Assembly (NCBI RefSeq): GCF_000802185.1
Contig: NZ_KN676113.1
Span: forward strand, 3,200,856 to 3,264,855
Direction: 5' to 3'
From: Belnapia sp. F-4-1
GTDB lineage: Bacteria > Pseudomonadota > Alphaproteobacteria > Acetobacterales > Acetobacteraceae
Length of the DNA: 64,000 bases
The position numbers and the translations under genes were made by a program. Under the pieces are notes generated by a model that made no database searches, was not told where the DNA came from, and worked only from the letters and a program-made list of their open reading frames with translations. Shown piece after piece: positions 51,290-59,969 of the stretch (position 1 is its first letter; every line of letters starts with the position of its first letter).

Positions 51290-51634
51290 TCAGCGGCAGT
51301 CGTCGCCGCGCGTGGTGAAGGACTGCACCCGGCCCTCCTTCAAGGCGAAGGTGATGTCGCAGGAGCGGGTCAGCAGCACCGGGCTGGCGAGCGGATAGGG
51401 TGCGAAGCGGCCATAGGGGTAGCCCCCCCAATAGGGGTCCAGCTGATGCAGCACCTGGCGCCGCTCCTCATATTGCAGGAAGCGGAGGCCGCCGGTGTCA
51501 TAAGTGCGGTTGGGGACGCCGAAGGTCTCGACGACCTGCAATTCGCTCTGGCCGATGGTGGCGGCAAGGCGGCTTTCGAGACTCGGGCCGGTGGCGCAGC
51601 CTGCGAGCAGGACCAGGGGCAGCAGCCGGCGCAT
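51290..51634 (-). CDS. Small lipoprotein of unknown function
   Basis: A 114-residue lipoprotein (signal LLPLVLLAGC). The mature part has QSELQVVETFGVPNRTYDTG, an SmpA/OmlA-like segment in which a Gly-x-Pro turn follows a helix, plus a Tyr/Pro/Gly-rich segment (DPYWGGYPYGRFAPYP) and two late cysteines (TRSCDITF, RGDDCR). It may be an envelope assembly accessory. Start 51634 is the ATG that overlaps the upstream stop (TGATG); a TTG one codon earlier also exists. Confidence 0.7.
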   Translation of the reverse strand: MRRLLPLVLLAGCATGPSLESRLAATIGQSELQVVETFGVPNRTYDTGGLRFLQYEERRQVLHQLDPYWGGYPYGRFAPYPLASPVLLTRSCDITFALKEGRVQSFTTRGDDCR

Positions 51635-53739
51635 CAATGTCCCTCCCGCCGCCAGGCGAAGACGGCGAGGCCGAGCACCATCGGCAGGGCCAGCCAGGGC
51701 GGCAGCAGCGGCATGGCGGAGATGCCGGTCACCGTATGGTCGCCGTTGCGGCGGAGGCCGATCCAGCCGGTCTGCGCATCGCCGCCGCGCGCATCCCGCC
51801 CGGGGCTAACGCGGCGCAGCTCCGGCAGGGCAGGCTCGGCCGCTGTACCAAGCCAGCGGGCGGCGCCCCCGGTCGCGGCGAGGATCGGGGCGAGGCGAGC
51901 CGGGTCGGCACGGAGATCGGCAACTTCCGCCGGGTTGGCCGCCGCCGCCGCAGCGAAGGCGTTGCGCCGCCCGTCCGAGACCTGCCAGACGCCCGGCTGT
52001 TCGGCCGGCAACCGAGCCGCGGCATGGCCACCGGGTCCGGCTTCGAGCGGCCGGCGCTGCGTGCTGCCATCGGGCGCGGTGATGGTCACCTCGGGCGGCG
52101 GGCCGGCCTCCAGGCTGCGGCGTTGGATCCCGAGCTGGCCGGCTTCGATCCGGGCGGTCAGGTCTTCCTCCTCGAGCTCGGGTTCGCGCATCAACCAATG
52201 CGCGGCGCGGCGGAGGAGTTCCGCCTGCGGTCCACCGCCGTCATGGCCGCGCGACCACAGCCAGATATGGTCGGACAGCAGCAGCGCAACGCGGCCTTCC
52301 CCCACGCGGTCGAGCAGCAGCAACGGGGCGCCGTCGGATGCGTCCATCACCGCCGTGCCGCCGCGCTGGTCGACGCGGAGGCTGCGGTACCAGCGGCCCC
52401 AGCTTGCCGCCCGCCGCTCGTCCGGGTTGGCGCCGGTAAGCCCTTCGGTGACGGGGTGCCGGGCGCCGACCGTCGTCACGCTGGGGCGGAAGGCGCCCTC
52501 GGCGACGGCGGATTGCCCCGCCCCGGCAGCCGGCCGCGCCGGCAGCACGGCGCCGAGCGGCGTATTGGCGAGGCTCGTCGGACCGGCGAATTCCGGGCCG
52601 ACCGACATCAGCAGCGCACCGCCGCCACGGACGTAATCGGCGATGTTGCGCAGATAGGCCGGCGGCAGGATGCCGCGATTGGCGAAGCGGTCGAAGACGA
52701 CAAGGTCGAATTCGCGCAGCTTCACCTGGAACAGCTCGCGCACCGGGAAGGCGATCAGCGCCAGCTCGTTGAGCGGGGTCAGGTCGTCCTTCTCCGGCGG
52801 GCGGAGGATAGTGAAGTGGACGAGGTCGACGCCCGGATCGGCCTTCAGCAGGCGGCGCCAGGTGCGCTCGCCGGCATGCGGCTCGCCCGAGACGAGCAGC
52901 ACGCGCAGCCGGTCGCGCACGCCGGTGATGGTGACCACGGCACGGTTGTTGAGTTCCGAGACCTCGCCCATACGCGCCTCGGCGGCGAGCTCGACAACGG
53001 TCGGGCCGCCGCGCTCGATCGGCACCTCGATGCGATGCTCGCGGCCGACGGGGACGCTCTCGATGCGGGCCGGCGCGCCATCGCGGCGGATGGAAAGGCG
53101 GGCGGCGCCCGCCGCATTCGGGATGCCGAGATCCTCGACCGCGACGCGCAGCTCGACCGAGCGTCCGACAATCCCGAAGCCCGGCGCCTCGACGATCCGC
53201 AGCCGGCGGTCGGTCTCGCCCGGGCGGCCCGGCAGCAAGGCGTGGAAGGGCGCCTCGATGGGAGACGCGGCCGGCACGTCATGCGCCTGCCCGTCGGTCA
53301 GCGCGATGACGCCGGCGAGGCGGGCGCGGGGGATGTCGGCGAGCGCCCGCTCGGTCGCGGTGAAAAGGCGCGTGCCCTGGTTGCCGCCTTCCGGCACCTC
53401 GACGGTGCGGAGCTCGAGATCGGGGAGCTTCGCCGCCCGCGCCTCGATGCCGGCGCGCGCCGCCTCGATCTGCTGGGCGCGGCTGCCGATGCGGGCGCTG
53501 TCGCTGCGGTCCACGACCAGGAGGGCGACATCGGGCCGCGTCTCCCGCGTTTCCTCCACGAGGCGCGGATTGGCCAGCGCCAGCAGCAGCAGGGCGAAGG
53601 TAAGCGCCCGCAGCGCCACGCCGCGGGCCCGCCGCAGCAAGGCCGGGACCAGCGCCAGCACCGCCAGCACGGCGAGGGCCGCGATCAGCCAGGCCGGCAG
53701 GACGGGGGCGAAGTCGATGCCCGAGAGCGCCTGCTGCAT
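51634..53739 (-). CDS. Large membrane protein with GATase-like domain (DUF4159-operon partner)
   Basis: A 701-residue protein: two N-terminal membrane helices (PAWLIAALAVLAVLALVPAL and ALRALTFALLLLALANP), then a domain that begins DVALLVVDRSDSARIGSRAQ, resembling a VWA-like fold (DRSDS), a central Ig-like region, a glutamine-amidotransferase-like region (DLVVFDRFANRGILPPAYLR, ADYVRGGGALLMSVGPEFAG), and a C-terminal membrane helix (LLPPWLALPMVLGLAVFAW). It is coupled by TGATG to the DUF4159 gene. It is a large envelope partner of the MoxR-DUF58 system; mechanism unknown. Confidence 0.85.
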   Translation of the reverse strand: MQQALSGIDFAPVLPAWLIAALAVLAVLALVPALLRRARGVALRALTFALLLLALANPRLVEETRETRPDVALLVVDRSDSARIGSRAQQIEAARAGIEARAAKLPDLELRTVEVPEGGNQGTRLFTATERALADIPRARLAGVIALTDGQAHDVPAASPIEAPFHALLPGRPGETDRRLRIVEAPGFGIVGRSVELRVAVEDLGIPNAAGAARLSIRRDGAPARIESVPVGREHRIEVPIERGGPTVVELAAEARMGEVSELNNRAVVTITGVRDRLRVLLVSGEPHAGERTWRRLLKADPGVDLVHFTILRPPEKDDLTPLNELALIAFPVRELFQVKLREFDLVVFDRFANRGILPPAYLRNIADYVRGGGALLMSVGPEFAGPTSLANTPLGAVLPARPAAGAGQSAVAEGAFRPSVTTVGARHPVTEGLTGANPDERRAASWGRWYRSLRVDQRGGTAVMDASDGAPLLLLDRVGEGRVALLLSDHIWLWSRGHDGGGPQAELLRRAAHWLMREPELEEEDLTARIEAGQLGIQRRSLEAGPPPEVTITAPDGSTQRRPLEAGPGGHAAARLPAEQPGVWQVSDGRRNAFAAAAAANPAEVADLRADPARLAPILAATGGAARWLGTAAEPALPELRRVSPGRDARGGDAQTGWIGLRRNGDHTVTGISAMPLLPPWLALPMVLGLAVFAWRREGH

Positions 53740-56444
53740 CAGTTGCCGAGCCTTTCGAGGATCGCCGGCACATGCACCTGGTCGCCTTTGTAGTTGCCGG
53801 TGAGGGCGTACATGACGAGGTTCATGCCGAAGCGGTAGGCCAGCGTCCGCTGCCGCGTGCCGCCGGGGATGGTGGCGAAGGGGTTTTGCCCGCGGGCATC
53901 GATCGCCCAGGCGCTGGCCCAGTCATGTCCGCCGATGATGACGGGCGAAACGCTGTCATTCGCCCGGTCCTGGTCGCGCGCCACCCAGACCTGGCCGCCG
54001 GCGAAGCGGCCGGGCAGGTCGGGCAGCAGGTAGAAGGAGCGCTTCAGCACATGGTCCTCGCCGATCGGGGCGAGGGGCGGGATGGCGAGGTCGCGCGTCA
54101 CCCGCCGCAGCGCCGCGCGGGCGCCGGGGGCGAAGCCCTCGCCCGAGCCGTCGTCGCGCGTGTCGAAGAGGATGATGCCGCCGTTGCGCATGAACTCGTT
54201 CAGGGCGCCGACGGCCGCGGCATCCGGCTGCGGCGCCTCAGCCGTCACCACCCAGTAGAGCAGCGGATAGAAGGAAAGGTCGTCCGATCCCGGTGTGACG
54301 GCCGCCGGGTCGGCGAGGGCGGTGGCGGAGCGGCGGTTGATGAAGTCGGACAGGCCGACGAGGCCCATCCGCTGCACGTCGTCGAGCCCCGAATCGCCGG
54401 TGGCGACATAGGCGAGGCGGGTGGCGAGCGCGGGCGACGGGTCTGGACCCTGCGCCGCGGCCGGTTGCGCCAGCGCCAGGACCGCAAACAGGGCAAAGCC
54501 GGGACGGAGCAGCCCGCGCAACCGCAGGCCGATCAGCAGGTCGGCGGCGAGCAGCAGCAGCGCTGCGGCCAGCAGCCAGGGGCCCAGGTCGCGCTCGGCC
54601 GGTACGCCTCCGATGTCCATCAGCCCGGTCCCGGGCGGCGGCGGCGGCGCGGCGCGCAGGGCGGGGATGGCGCCGCCGAGATTGAGTGCCCGCCGGTAGG
54701 CGATGGCCGATGGGTCCTGCCCCGGCGTGCCGTACCAACCGGGTGGGTTGCGCGGCGAGGGCGCCGTCGTCTCGACCTGCAAGGCGGGGATGGCCGCTGC
54801 CGCGGGCGGCGCCGGGCCGAGCCGGCCGAAGCCGTCCAGCGTCTCGATCGGGGCCAATGGTGCCTCGCCCTCGGCGCCCTGGACACCGGCCGAGAGCGCC
54901 ACGATCCGCCGCAGCATCTGCACGAACAGGCCCGAGAGCGGCAGGTTCGACCATTCGGCATTGGCGGTGACGTGGAACAGCACGATCCGCCCGCTGCCAC
55001 GCGATTCGGCCGTGACCAACGGTGTGCCATCGCTCAACCGCGCCCAGCTGCGCTCGGTGAGGCGGGGCGAAGGCTCGGCGAGGACCTGTCGCTCCACCGT
55101 CACCTCGGCCGGGATGGCGAGGCCGGCGAAGGGCGATCCCTCAGGGAAGGGGGCGAGGTGCTGCGGCTGCTCCCAGGACAGCGAGCCGCCGAGCTGGCGC
55201 TCGGCCCGCAGCGGCACCGGCAGCAGGCTGTCCGGATGATCGGCGAGGCGCGGTCCGGCGAAGCGGATCAGCGTGCCGCCGGCCTCCACCCAGCGCGTCA
55301 GCGCCTCCCGCTCCGGCCCCTCGGCGACGGGGCGGTCGGCGAGCGCCAGCACGGCGATGGGGCGGGCCAGCAGCCGGTCGAGCGGGCTGCGGCGCAGCTC
55401 CGCAAAGGGGGCCAGCGCACGGTCCAGGTAGAAGAGGTCGCCGATCAGCGGCGCATCGGCGCTTTCCTCGACGCCCGGCAGCAGGCCGACCGGGCGCCGG
55501 CGGAAGCGCTCGTCGAGCAGGGTGACGGCGCCTGGGCCCGCGGTGTTCTCGATCTCCAACCGCACGACCTGGTTGCGGATCTCGACCGGCAGTTCGAGCG
55601 CCGCCTCGCCCTCCATTGCCCCGGCAGCGAGCGGAATCGTCGCCCGGCCGAGGGCGCGCCCGTCGCCGGTGCGCGCCAGGACCACCGCCTCGCTCGCCAC
55701 CGGCAGCGGCAGCTGCTGGAGGCGAAGGCGCAGCCGGTCGGCTTCCGCCGCGGGCGGCAGCAGCAGGCGCAGGGGCCGGGCCTCGGCGCGGGCCAGGGTG
55801 AGGGCGCCGGCGCCGGCAAGCGCCTCGGCGAGGGCGGAAGGCGCGTGCTCCACCCCGTCGCTGAGGTCGAGGCTGGCGATGGGCCCGGGATTGGCGGAGC
55901 GCCAGGCGCGGAAGGCAACAAGCGCGGCGGCATGGTCGGGCGCCCAGGGCTTCGGGCGCAGGGCAGCAAGGCGGCTGCGGAGATCCTCGGCCGGCATGGG
56001 GCCGATGACGCGCGGCGGCTCCGCGGTCTCGGCCGGCGCGGTGGCGAGCAGGGCGGCGCGGCGGCCCTCGCGCCCGGCGCGGTCGAGCGCACCCCCGGCG
56101 GCCGCCATGCGTGCCGGCCAGTCCTCGGCGGACGCCCAACCGTCATCGATGACGAGCAGCAGCGTGCCTTCGCCGGCGGTCCCCGCGCCCGGCCCCAGCA
56201 CCGGTCGCGCCAGGCCCAGGATCAGCAGGGCGGCGGCGGCGATCCGCAGCAGCAGCAGCCACCAGGGCGTGCGCGAGGGCGTCTCCTCGGCGACGGGCAG
56301 GTCGCGCAACAGGCGGAGGGCGGGGAAGGCGATGCGGCGCGGCGCCGGCGGCGTCACCCGCAGCAGCCACCACAGCACGGGCAGCGCCGGCAGCGCCAGC
56401 AACAGCCAGGGAGCGGCGAAGGCGATGGGGCCCAGGTTCAGCAT
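53739..56444 (-). CDS. BatA-like N-terminal and DUF4159 domain membrane protein
   Basis: A 901-residue protein. The N-terminus is BatA-like with two helices (FAAPWLLLALPALPVLWWLL and PWWLLLLRIAAAALLILGLA); the middle includes TLLLVIDDGWASAEDWPARM, a VWA-like start lacking a full MIDAS; further helices occur near LLAAALLLLAADLLIGLRLR; and the C-terminus carries DUF4159 (SFYPLLYWVVTAEAPQPDA, GGIILFDTRDDGSGEG, HVLKRSFYLLPDLPGRF). It is coupled to the next gene by a 1-base overlap. Such proteins accompany MoxR/DUF58 in many Alphaproteobacteria; function unknown. Confidence 0.9.
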   Translation of the reverse strand: MLNLGPIAFAAPWLLLALPALPVLWWLLRVTPPAPRRIAFPALRLLRDLPVAEETPSRTPWWLLLLRIAAAALLILGLARPVLGPGAGTAGEGTLLLVIDDGWASAEDWPARMAAAGGALDRAGREGRRAALLATAPAETAEPPRVIGPMPAEDLRSRLAALRPKPWAPDHAAALVAFRAWRSANPGPIASLDLSDGVEHAPSALAEALAGAGALTLARAEARPLRLLLPPAAEADRLRLRLQQLPLPVASEAVVLARTGDGRALGRATIPLAAGAMEGEAALELPVEIRNQVVRLEIENTAGPGAVTLLDERFRRRPVGLLPGVEESADAPLIGDLFYLDRALAPFAELRRSPLDRLLARPIAVLALADRPVAEGPEREALTRWVEAGGTLIRFAGPRLADHPDSLLPVPLRAERQLGGSLSWEQPQHLAPFPEGSPFAGLAIPAEVTVERQVLAEPSPRLTERSWARLSDGTPLVTAESRGSGRIVLFHVTANAEWSNLPLSGLFVQMLRRIVALSAGVQGAEGEAPLAPIETLDGFGRLGPAPPAAAAIPALQVETTAPSPRNPPGWYGTPGQDPSAIAYRRALNLGGAIPALRAAPPPPPGTGLMDIGGVPAERDLGPWLLAAALLLLAADLLIGLRLRGLLRPGFALFAVLALAQPAAAQGPDPSPALATRLAYVATGDSGLDDVQRMGLVGLSDFINRRSATALADPAAVTPGSDDLSFYPLLYWVVTAEAPQPDAAAVGALNEFMRNGGIILFDTRDDGSGEGFAPGARAALRRVTRDLAIPPLAPIGEDHVLKRSFYLLPDLPGRFAGGQVWVARDQDRANDSVSPVIIGGHDWASAWAIDARGQNPFATIPGGTRQRTLAYRFGMNLVMYALTGNYKGDQVHVPAILERLGN

Positions 56445-56496
56445 CGGGCCCTCAAGGAGTGGGGCAAAGCGTCACTCCACCTAGATTGGGATGAAT

Positions 56497-57315
56497 TCAG
56501 TCTGGCGCGAGGGCTTGCCAGAGCGCCAGCAAGGCCTGTGCCGGGGGCTGGTCCGTGCGATGGGTGAGGAAGGTCCAGCCTGCCGCCGCGGCGATGGCGG
56601 CGAGCCCGGCGCGGTGCTGCCGTAGCCGCTCGGCATAGAGGCCGCGCACCGTCTCCACTCGCGGCACCAGAACCGAGGCATCGCCGGCCCATTCGAACAG
56701 GACGCGGCCGCTGTAGTGCCGGTTGCTCTCGCCGAGCGTCTCCTCCTCCGGGTCGAGCACCTGGAGGATATGGCCGCGCACCGGCCGGGCGGCGAGTGCT
56801 GCGACCGCGGCATGGATCTCCTCGAGTGGGGCAAGGAAATCGCCAATCAGCACGCAGCGGGCATGGCGCGGCAGGCCGGGATCGGTAGGCGGCAGGGAGC
56901 GTGACTTGACGACGGTCGAGACGGTTTCGACGACCGAGTTGAGCCCCGCCCGCCCGGCATGGCTGCGCCCGCCGCCGCCGATCAGCCGCACCCGCTCGCC
57001 GCCGCGCAGCACGAGGGAGGCGAGTGCGGCGAGCAGCAGGTCGGCCCGCTCCCGCTTCGAGGGGCGGCCGGGGCCGGAGGTCCACTCCATGGAGCGGGAG
57101 GCATCGCTCCACAAGGCGACAGTCTGCGCCGCCTCCCACTCCGTTTCGCGGATGAAGAGCCGGTCGGAACGGGCGCTCTGCCGCCAGTCGATGCGCGTGG
57201 CGGAATCGCCGGGAAGGAAGGGGCGGTATTGCCAGAAGGCATCGCCCTGGCCACTGCGGCGCCGGCCATGGACGCCTTGCAGCACGGTGGCGGCGACGCG
57301 GTCGGCGGCGACCAC
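56497..57315 (-). CDS. DUF58 domain protein (MoxR-associated)
   Basis: At least 272 residues with GVHGRRRSGQGDAFWQYRPF and GDSATRIDWRQSARSDRLFI, the DUF58 signature, and a VWA-like core (TVALWSDASRSMEW). DUF58 proteins accompany MoxR ATPases. The formal start is GTG 57315, but the frame continues upstream to 57375 with LSAPAKTLQAEALGARLPPL, which looks like the conserved N-terminus of this family, and no ATG/GTG/TTG is available there; a CTG at 57375-57373 overlapping the moxR stop (CTGA) is the likely start. Confidence 0.88.
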   Translation of the reverse strand: MVAADRVAATVLQGVHGRRRSGQGDAFWQYRPFLPGDSATRIDWRQSARSDRLFIRETEWEAAQTVALWSDASRSMEWTSGPGRPSKRERADLLLAALASLVLRGGERVRLIGGGGRSHAGRAGLNSVVETVSTVVKSRSLPPTDPGLPRHARCVLIGDFLAPLEEIHAAVAALAARPVRGHILQVLDPEEETLGESNRHYSGRVLFEWAGDASVLVPRVETVRGLYAERLRQHRAGLAAIAAAAGWTFLTHRTDQPPAQALLALWQALAPD

Positions 57316-57371
57316 CAGCGGCGGCAGGCGGGCGCCGAGCGCCTCGGCCTGGAGCGTCTTGGCCGGGGCGC

Positions 57372-58394
57372 TCAGGCGATGCGGTCCTTCAGCCGGGCGA
57401 TGACGTCGCCGAGCTGCACGCCGTCGGCCCGGGCGGAGAAGGTGAGGGCCATGCGGTGGCGCAGCACCGGCTCGGCCAGCGCTAGCACATCCTCGACCGA
57501 GGGGGCGAGGCGGCCATCCAGCACGGCGCGGGCGCGGGTTGCCAGCATCAGCGCCTGGGCCGCACGCGGGCCGGGACCCCAGGCGAGCTGGCGGCGCAGC
57601 TCCTCGATGGGCGAGCCCTCGGGCCGGGCGGTGCGGACGAGGGTGAGGATGGCATCCAGCACGGTTTCGCCGACCGGGATGCGGCGGATCAGGGCCTGGG
57701 CCGCCATCAGCTCGGCAGCGCCGAGGGCCTGGAGCGGCTTCGCCTCCCGCGCGCCGGTGGTGGCCAGCAGCATGGCACGCTCGGCGGCCTCGTCCGGGTA
57801 GCCGATCTCGACCTCGAGCAGGAAGCGGTCGAGCTGCGCCTCGGGCAGCGGGTAGGTGCCTTCCTGCTCGATCGGGTTCTGCGTCGCCAGCACATGGAAG
57901 GGGGCGGGAAGGGGGTGGACGACGCCGGCGACGGCGACCCGCTGCTCCTGCATCGCCTGCAACAAGGCGGACTGGGTCCGCGGGCTGGCGCGGTTGATCT
58001 CATCCGCCATCAGCAGCTGGCAGAAGACGGGGCCCTGCAGGAAGCGGAAGGCGCGGCGGCCGCCCTCGCTCTCTTCGAGCACCTCGGAGCCGATGATGTC
58101 GGCCGGCATGAGGTCCGGGGTGAACTGCACCCGCTTGGCATCCAGCCCGAGCACGGCGCCAAGGGTCTCGACCAGCTTGGTCTTGCCGAGGCCGGGCAGG
58201 CCGACCAGCAGCGCATGGCCGCCGGAGAGCAGGGTGATGAGGGTATGGTCCACCACCGCCTGCTGGCCGAAGATCACCCGGCCGATGGCGTCGCGGACCT
58301 GGCGCAACCGGTCGCCGAGCGCCTCGACCTCGGCGACCAATGTTGCGGCATCTGCCGAAGAGTTACCCAATCCTGTATCCGCCACTTCAACCAT
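57372..58394 (-). CDS. MoxR-family AAA+ ATPase
   Basis: A 340-residue MoxR ATPase, first gene of the operon. Walker A is LVGLPGLGKTKLVETLG, Walker B LLMADEINRASPRTQSALLQ, and sensor/finger segments ATQNPIEQEGTYPLPEAQLDRF follow. MoxR proteins act as chaperone-like ATPases that remodel VWA-domain partners, which are the downstream DUF58 and BatA-like genes. Start at 58394 (MVEVADTGLG); the longer upstream ORF is less likely. The gene diverges from DUF1285 with 92 bases between. Confidence 0.95.
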   Translation of the reverse strand: MVEVADTGLGNSSADAATLVAEVEALGDRLRQVRDAIGRVIFGQQAVVDHTLITLLSGGHALLVGLPGLGKTKLVETLGAVLGLDAKRVQFTPDLMPADIIGSEVLEESEGGRRAFRFLQGPVFCQLLMADEINRASPRTQSALLQAMQEQRVAVAGVVHPLPAPFHVLATQNPIEQEGTYPLPEAQLDRFLLEVEIGYPDEAAERAMLLATTGAREAKPLQALGAAELMAAQALIRRIPVGETVLDAILTLVRTARPEGSPIEELRRQLAWGPGPRAAQALMLATRARAVLDGRLAPSVEDVLALAEPVLRHRMALTFSARADGVQLGDVIARLKDRIA

Positions 58395-58486
58395 CCCAGG
58401 CTCGATCCCTATATGACCCCCAGCGCTTCCTATTCGAGGCGCCCCGGGGACGGATCGCGTCACGGGACAGGGAGCGGCAGTAGCCT

Positions 58487-59116
58487 ATGGCCTCGCAGGG
58501 CATGGACAAAGCGGTGAATGGAGAATGCGGCGTGCAGGACGGAGTGATCGGCCGGGCCGCGACGCAGGCCCCGGCGTGCAAACCGGCGCGGCCAAGGCCC
58601 CAGCCCCAGAACTTCCAGATGCGGATCGACCGCAACGGCACCTGGTACTACCAGGGCAGTCCGATCAACCGGAAGGAGTTGGTCTGCCTCTTCGCCAGCG
58701 TGTTGCGACGCGAGGCCGATGGCAGCTACTGGCTGGAGACGCCGGTGGAGCGCGGCCGGATCGAGGTCGAGGACGCCCCCTTCATCGCCGTCGAGATGTG
58801 TTGGCGCGACTGCGACTGCGGCGACGGCTGCGCGCCGAAGCAGTGCCTGACCTTCCGCACCAATCTTGACGAGATCGTCACCGCCAATGCCGAGCACCCG
58901 ATCCGGGTGCATCTCTGTCCGCGAACCCGCGAGCCGCGGCCCTATGTGACCATCCGCCCCGGCCTCGAGGCGAAGATCAACCGCGCCGTCTTCTATGAAC
59001 TGGTGGCGCTGGGCCAGACCGAGATGGTCGATGGGCGCGAGATGCTGGGCGTCTGGTCGGAAGGCGTCTTCTTCCCGATCGACGAGGTCCGGGCCCTGGA
59101 GCAGGCCGCCGAGTGA
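58487..59116 (+). CDS. DUF1285 protein with a five-cysteine cluster
   Basis: A 209-residue DUF1285 protein: MRIDRNGTWYYQGSPINRKE (residues 45-64), YWLETPVERGRIEVEDAPFI, then LTFRTNLDEIV and PYVTIRPGLEAKINRAVFYE. A segment with five cysteines (Cys105, 109, 111, 115, 120; CWRDCDCGDGCAPKQC) is inserted between the DUF1285 strands, where related proteins as I recall have a short hydrophilic loop. A metal- or Fe-S-binding role is possible. The N-terminal 40 residues also contain two cysteines. It is divergent from moxR. Confidence 0.85.
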   Translation: MASQGMDKAVNGECGVQDGVIGRAATQAPACKPARPRPQPQNFQMRIDRNGTWYYQGSPINRKELVCLFASVLRREADGSYWLETPVERGRIEVEDAPFIAVEMCWRDCDCGDGCAPKQCLTFRTNLDEIVTANAEHPIRVHLCPRTREPRPYVTIRPGLEAKINRAVFYELVALGQTEMVDGREMLGVWSEGVFFPIDEVRALEQAAE

Positions 59117-59126
59117 CCGGCTTGCG

Positions 59127-59714
59127 ATGACCGCCGCTGAGATCGCGGCGCGCATGGCCGACCCCGTGGCGCTGGCCCGTGCCGGCGTCACCGCCTCCGA
59201 CGACTCCGAGGGGCTGAGCCCGGCCCGCATGATCGGCGCCGCGGTGCTGGTGCCCATCGTCCTCCACCCGCAGCCGAGCGTGTTGCTGACGCTGCGGGCA
59301 GCGAAGATGTCCTCCCATGCCGGCCAGGTGAGCTTCCCCGGCGGCCGGATCGAGACGGGCGAGACGCCGGAAGCGGCCGCGGTGCGCGAGGCGGCGGAGG
59401 AGGTGGGGCTCGATCCCCGCCTGCCGGAGCTGCTCGGGCGCCTGCCGCACCACGCCACGGGGACGGGCTTCCGCATCACCCCGGTGGTCGGGCTGGTGCC
59501 GCCGCCGCTGAACCTCACCCCCGAGCCGGGCGAGGTGGAGGAGGCCTTCGAGCTGCCGCTCTCCGTGGTGCTCGACCCGCAGGCGCCGGAGCGGCGGAAT
59601 GCAGAGTTCCGTGGCCGGATGCGGGAATTCTGGGTCTGGCCGCACGAGCGACACTATATCTGGGGGGCGACGGCGGCCATTCTGGTCAACCTCGCCCGGG
59701 TCCTGCGCGGGTAA
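59127..59714 (+). CDS. Nudix hydrolase, CoA pyrophosphatase type
   Basis: A 195-residue Nudix protein. The CoA-type motif LLTLRAAKMSSHAGQVSFPG and Nudix box GGRIETGETPEAAAVREAAEEVGL are complete. It probably hydrolyses CoA or its oxidised derivatives. The start ATG at 59127 lies 10 bases after the DUF1285 stop; the same operon continues through the DUF6111 protein to cca. Confidence 0.92.
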   Translation: MTAAEIAARMADPVALARAGVTASDDSEGLSPARMIGAAVLVPIVLHPQPSVLLTLRAAKMSSHAGQVSFPGGRIETGETPEAAAVREAAEEVGLDPRLPELLGRLPHHATGTGFRITPVVGLVPPPLNLTPEPGEVEEAFELPLSVVLDPQAPERRNAEFRGRMREFWVWPHERHYIWGATAAILVNLARVLRG

Positions 59715-59717
59715 TCC

Positions 59718-59969
59718 TTGTTCTATCTGATCGAGTTGCTGCTGTTCCTGGCGCCTTTGGGCGGCTTCCTGCTTTGGCGCCGGTTGAATCCCGGCCAGGC
59801 GGTGCCGACCGGGTTGGTCTGGGCCCTGGCCATCGCAATCGTCTGCGGCATCGGCGGAGCGGTCTGGTACGGGCTCTCGGTGAGCATCGCGCCGGGAACC
59901 GTCTATGTGCCGGCGCAACTCGGACCGGATGGTCAGGTGGTGCCGCACCGGGTGGAACCGCGGCGATGA
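59718..59969 (+). CDS. DUF6111-like small membrane protein
   Basis: An 83-residue protein with two membrane helices (FYLIELLLFLAPLGGFLLW and TGLVWALAIAIVCGIGGAVW) and a C-terminus YVPAQLGPDGQVVPHRVEPR. This matches the DUF6111 pattern as I recall it: a small protein between CoA-type Nudix and cca genes. The start is TTG at 59718, only 3 bases after the Nudix stop, and the stop overlaps the cca start (ATGA). Function unknown. Confidence 0.75.
   Translation: MFYLIELLLFLAPLGGFLLWRRLNPGQAVPTGLVWALAIAIVCGIGGAVWYGLSVSIAPGTVYVPAQLGPDGQVVPHRVEPRR

Noticed and set aside
53772-56567. A 931-codon plus-strand ORF antisense to the DUF4159 gene
   Set aside because: It mirrors a real gene on the other strand; the predicted protein is repetitive Gly/Arg/Gln with no recognisable domain.
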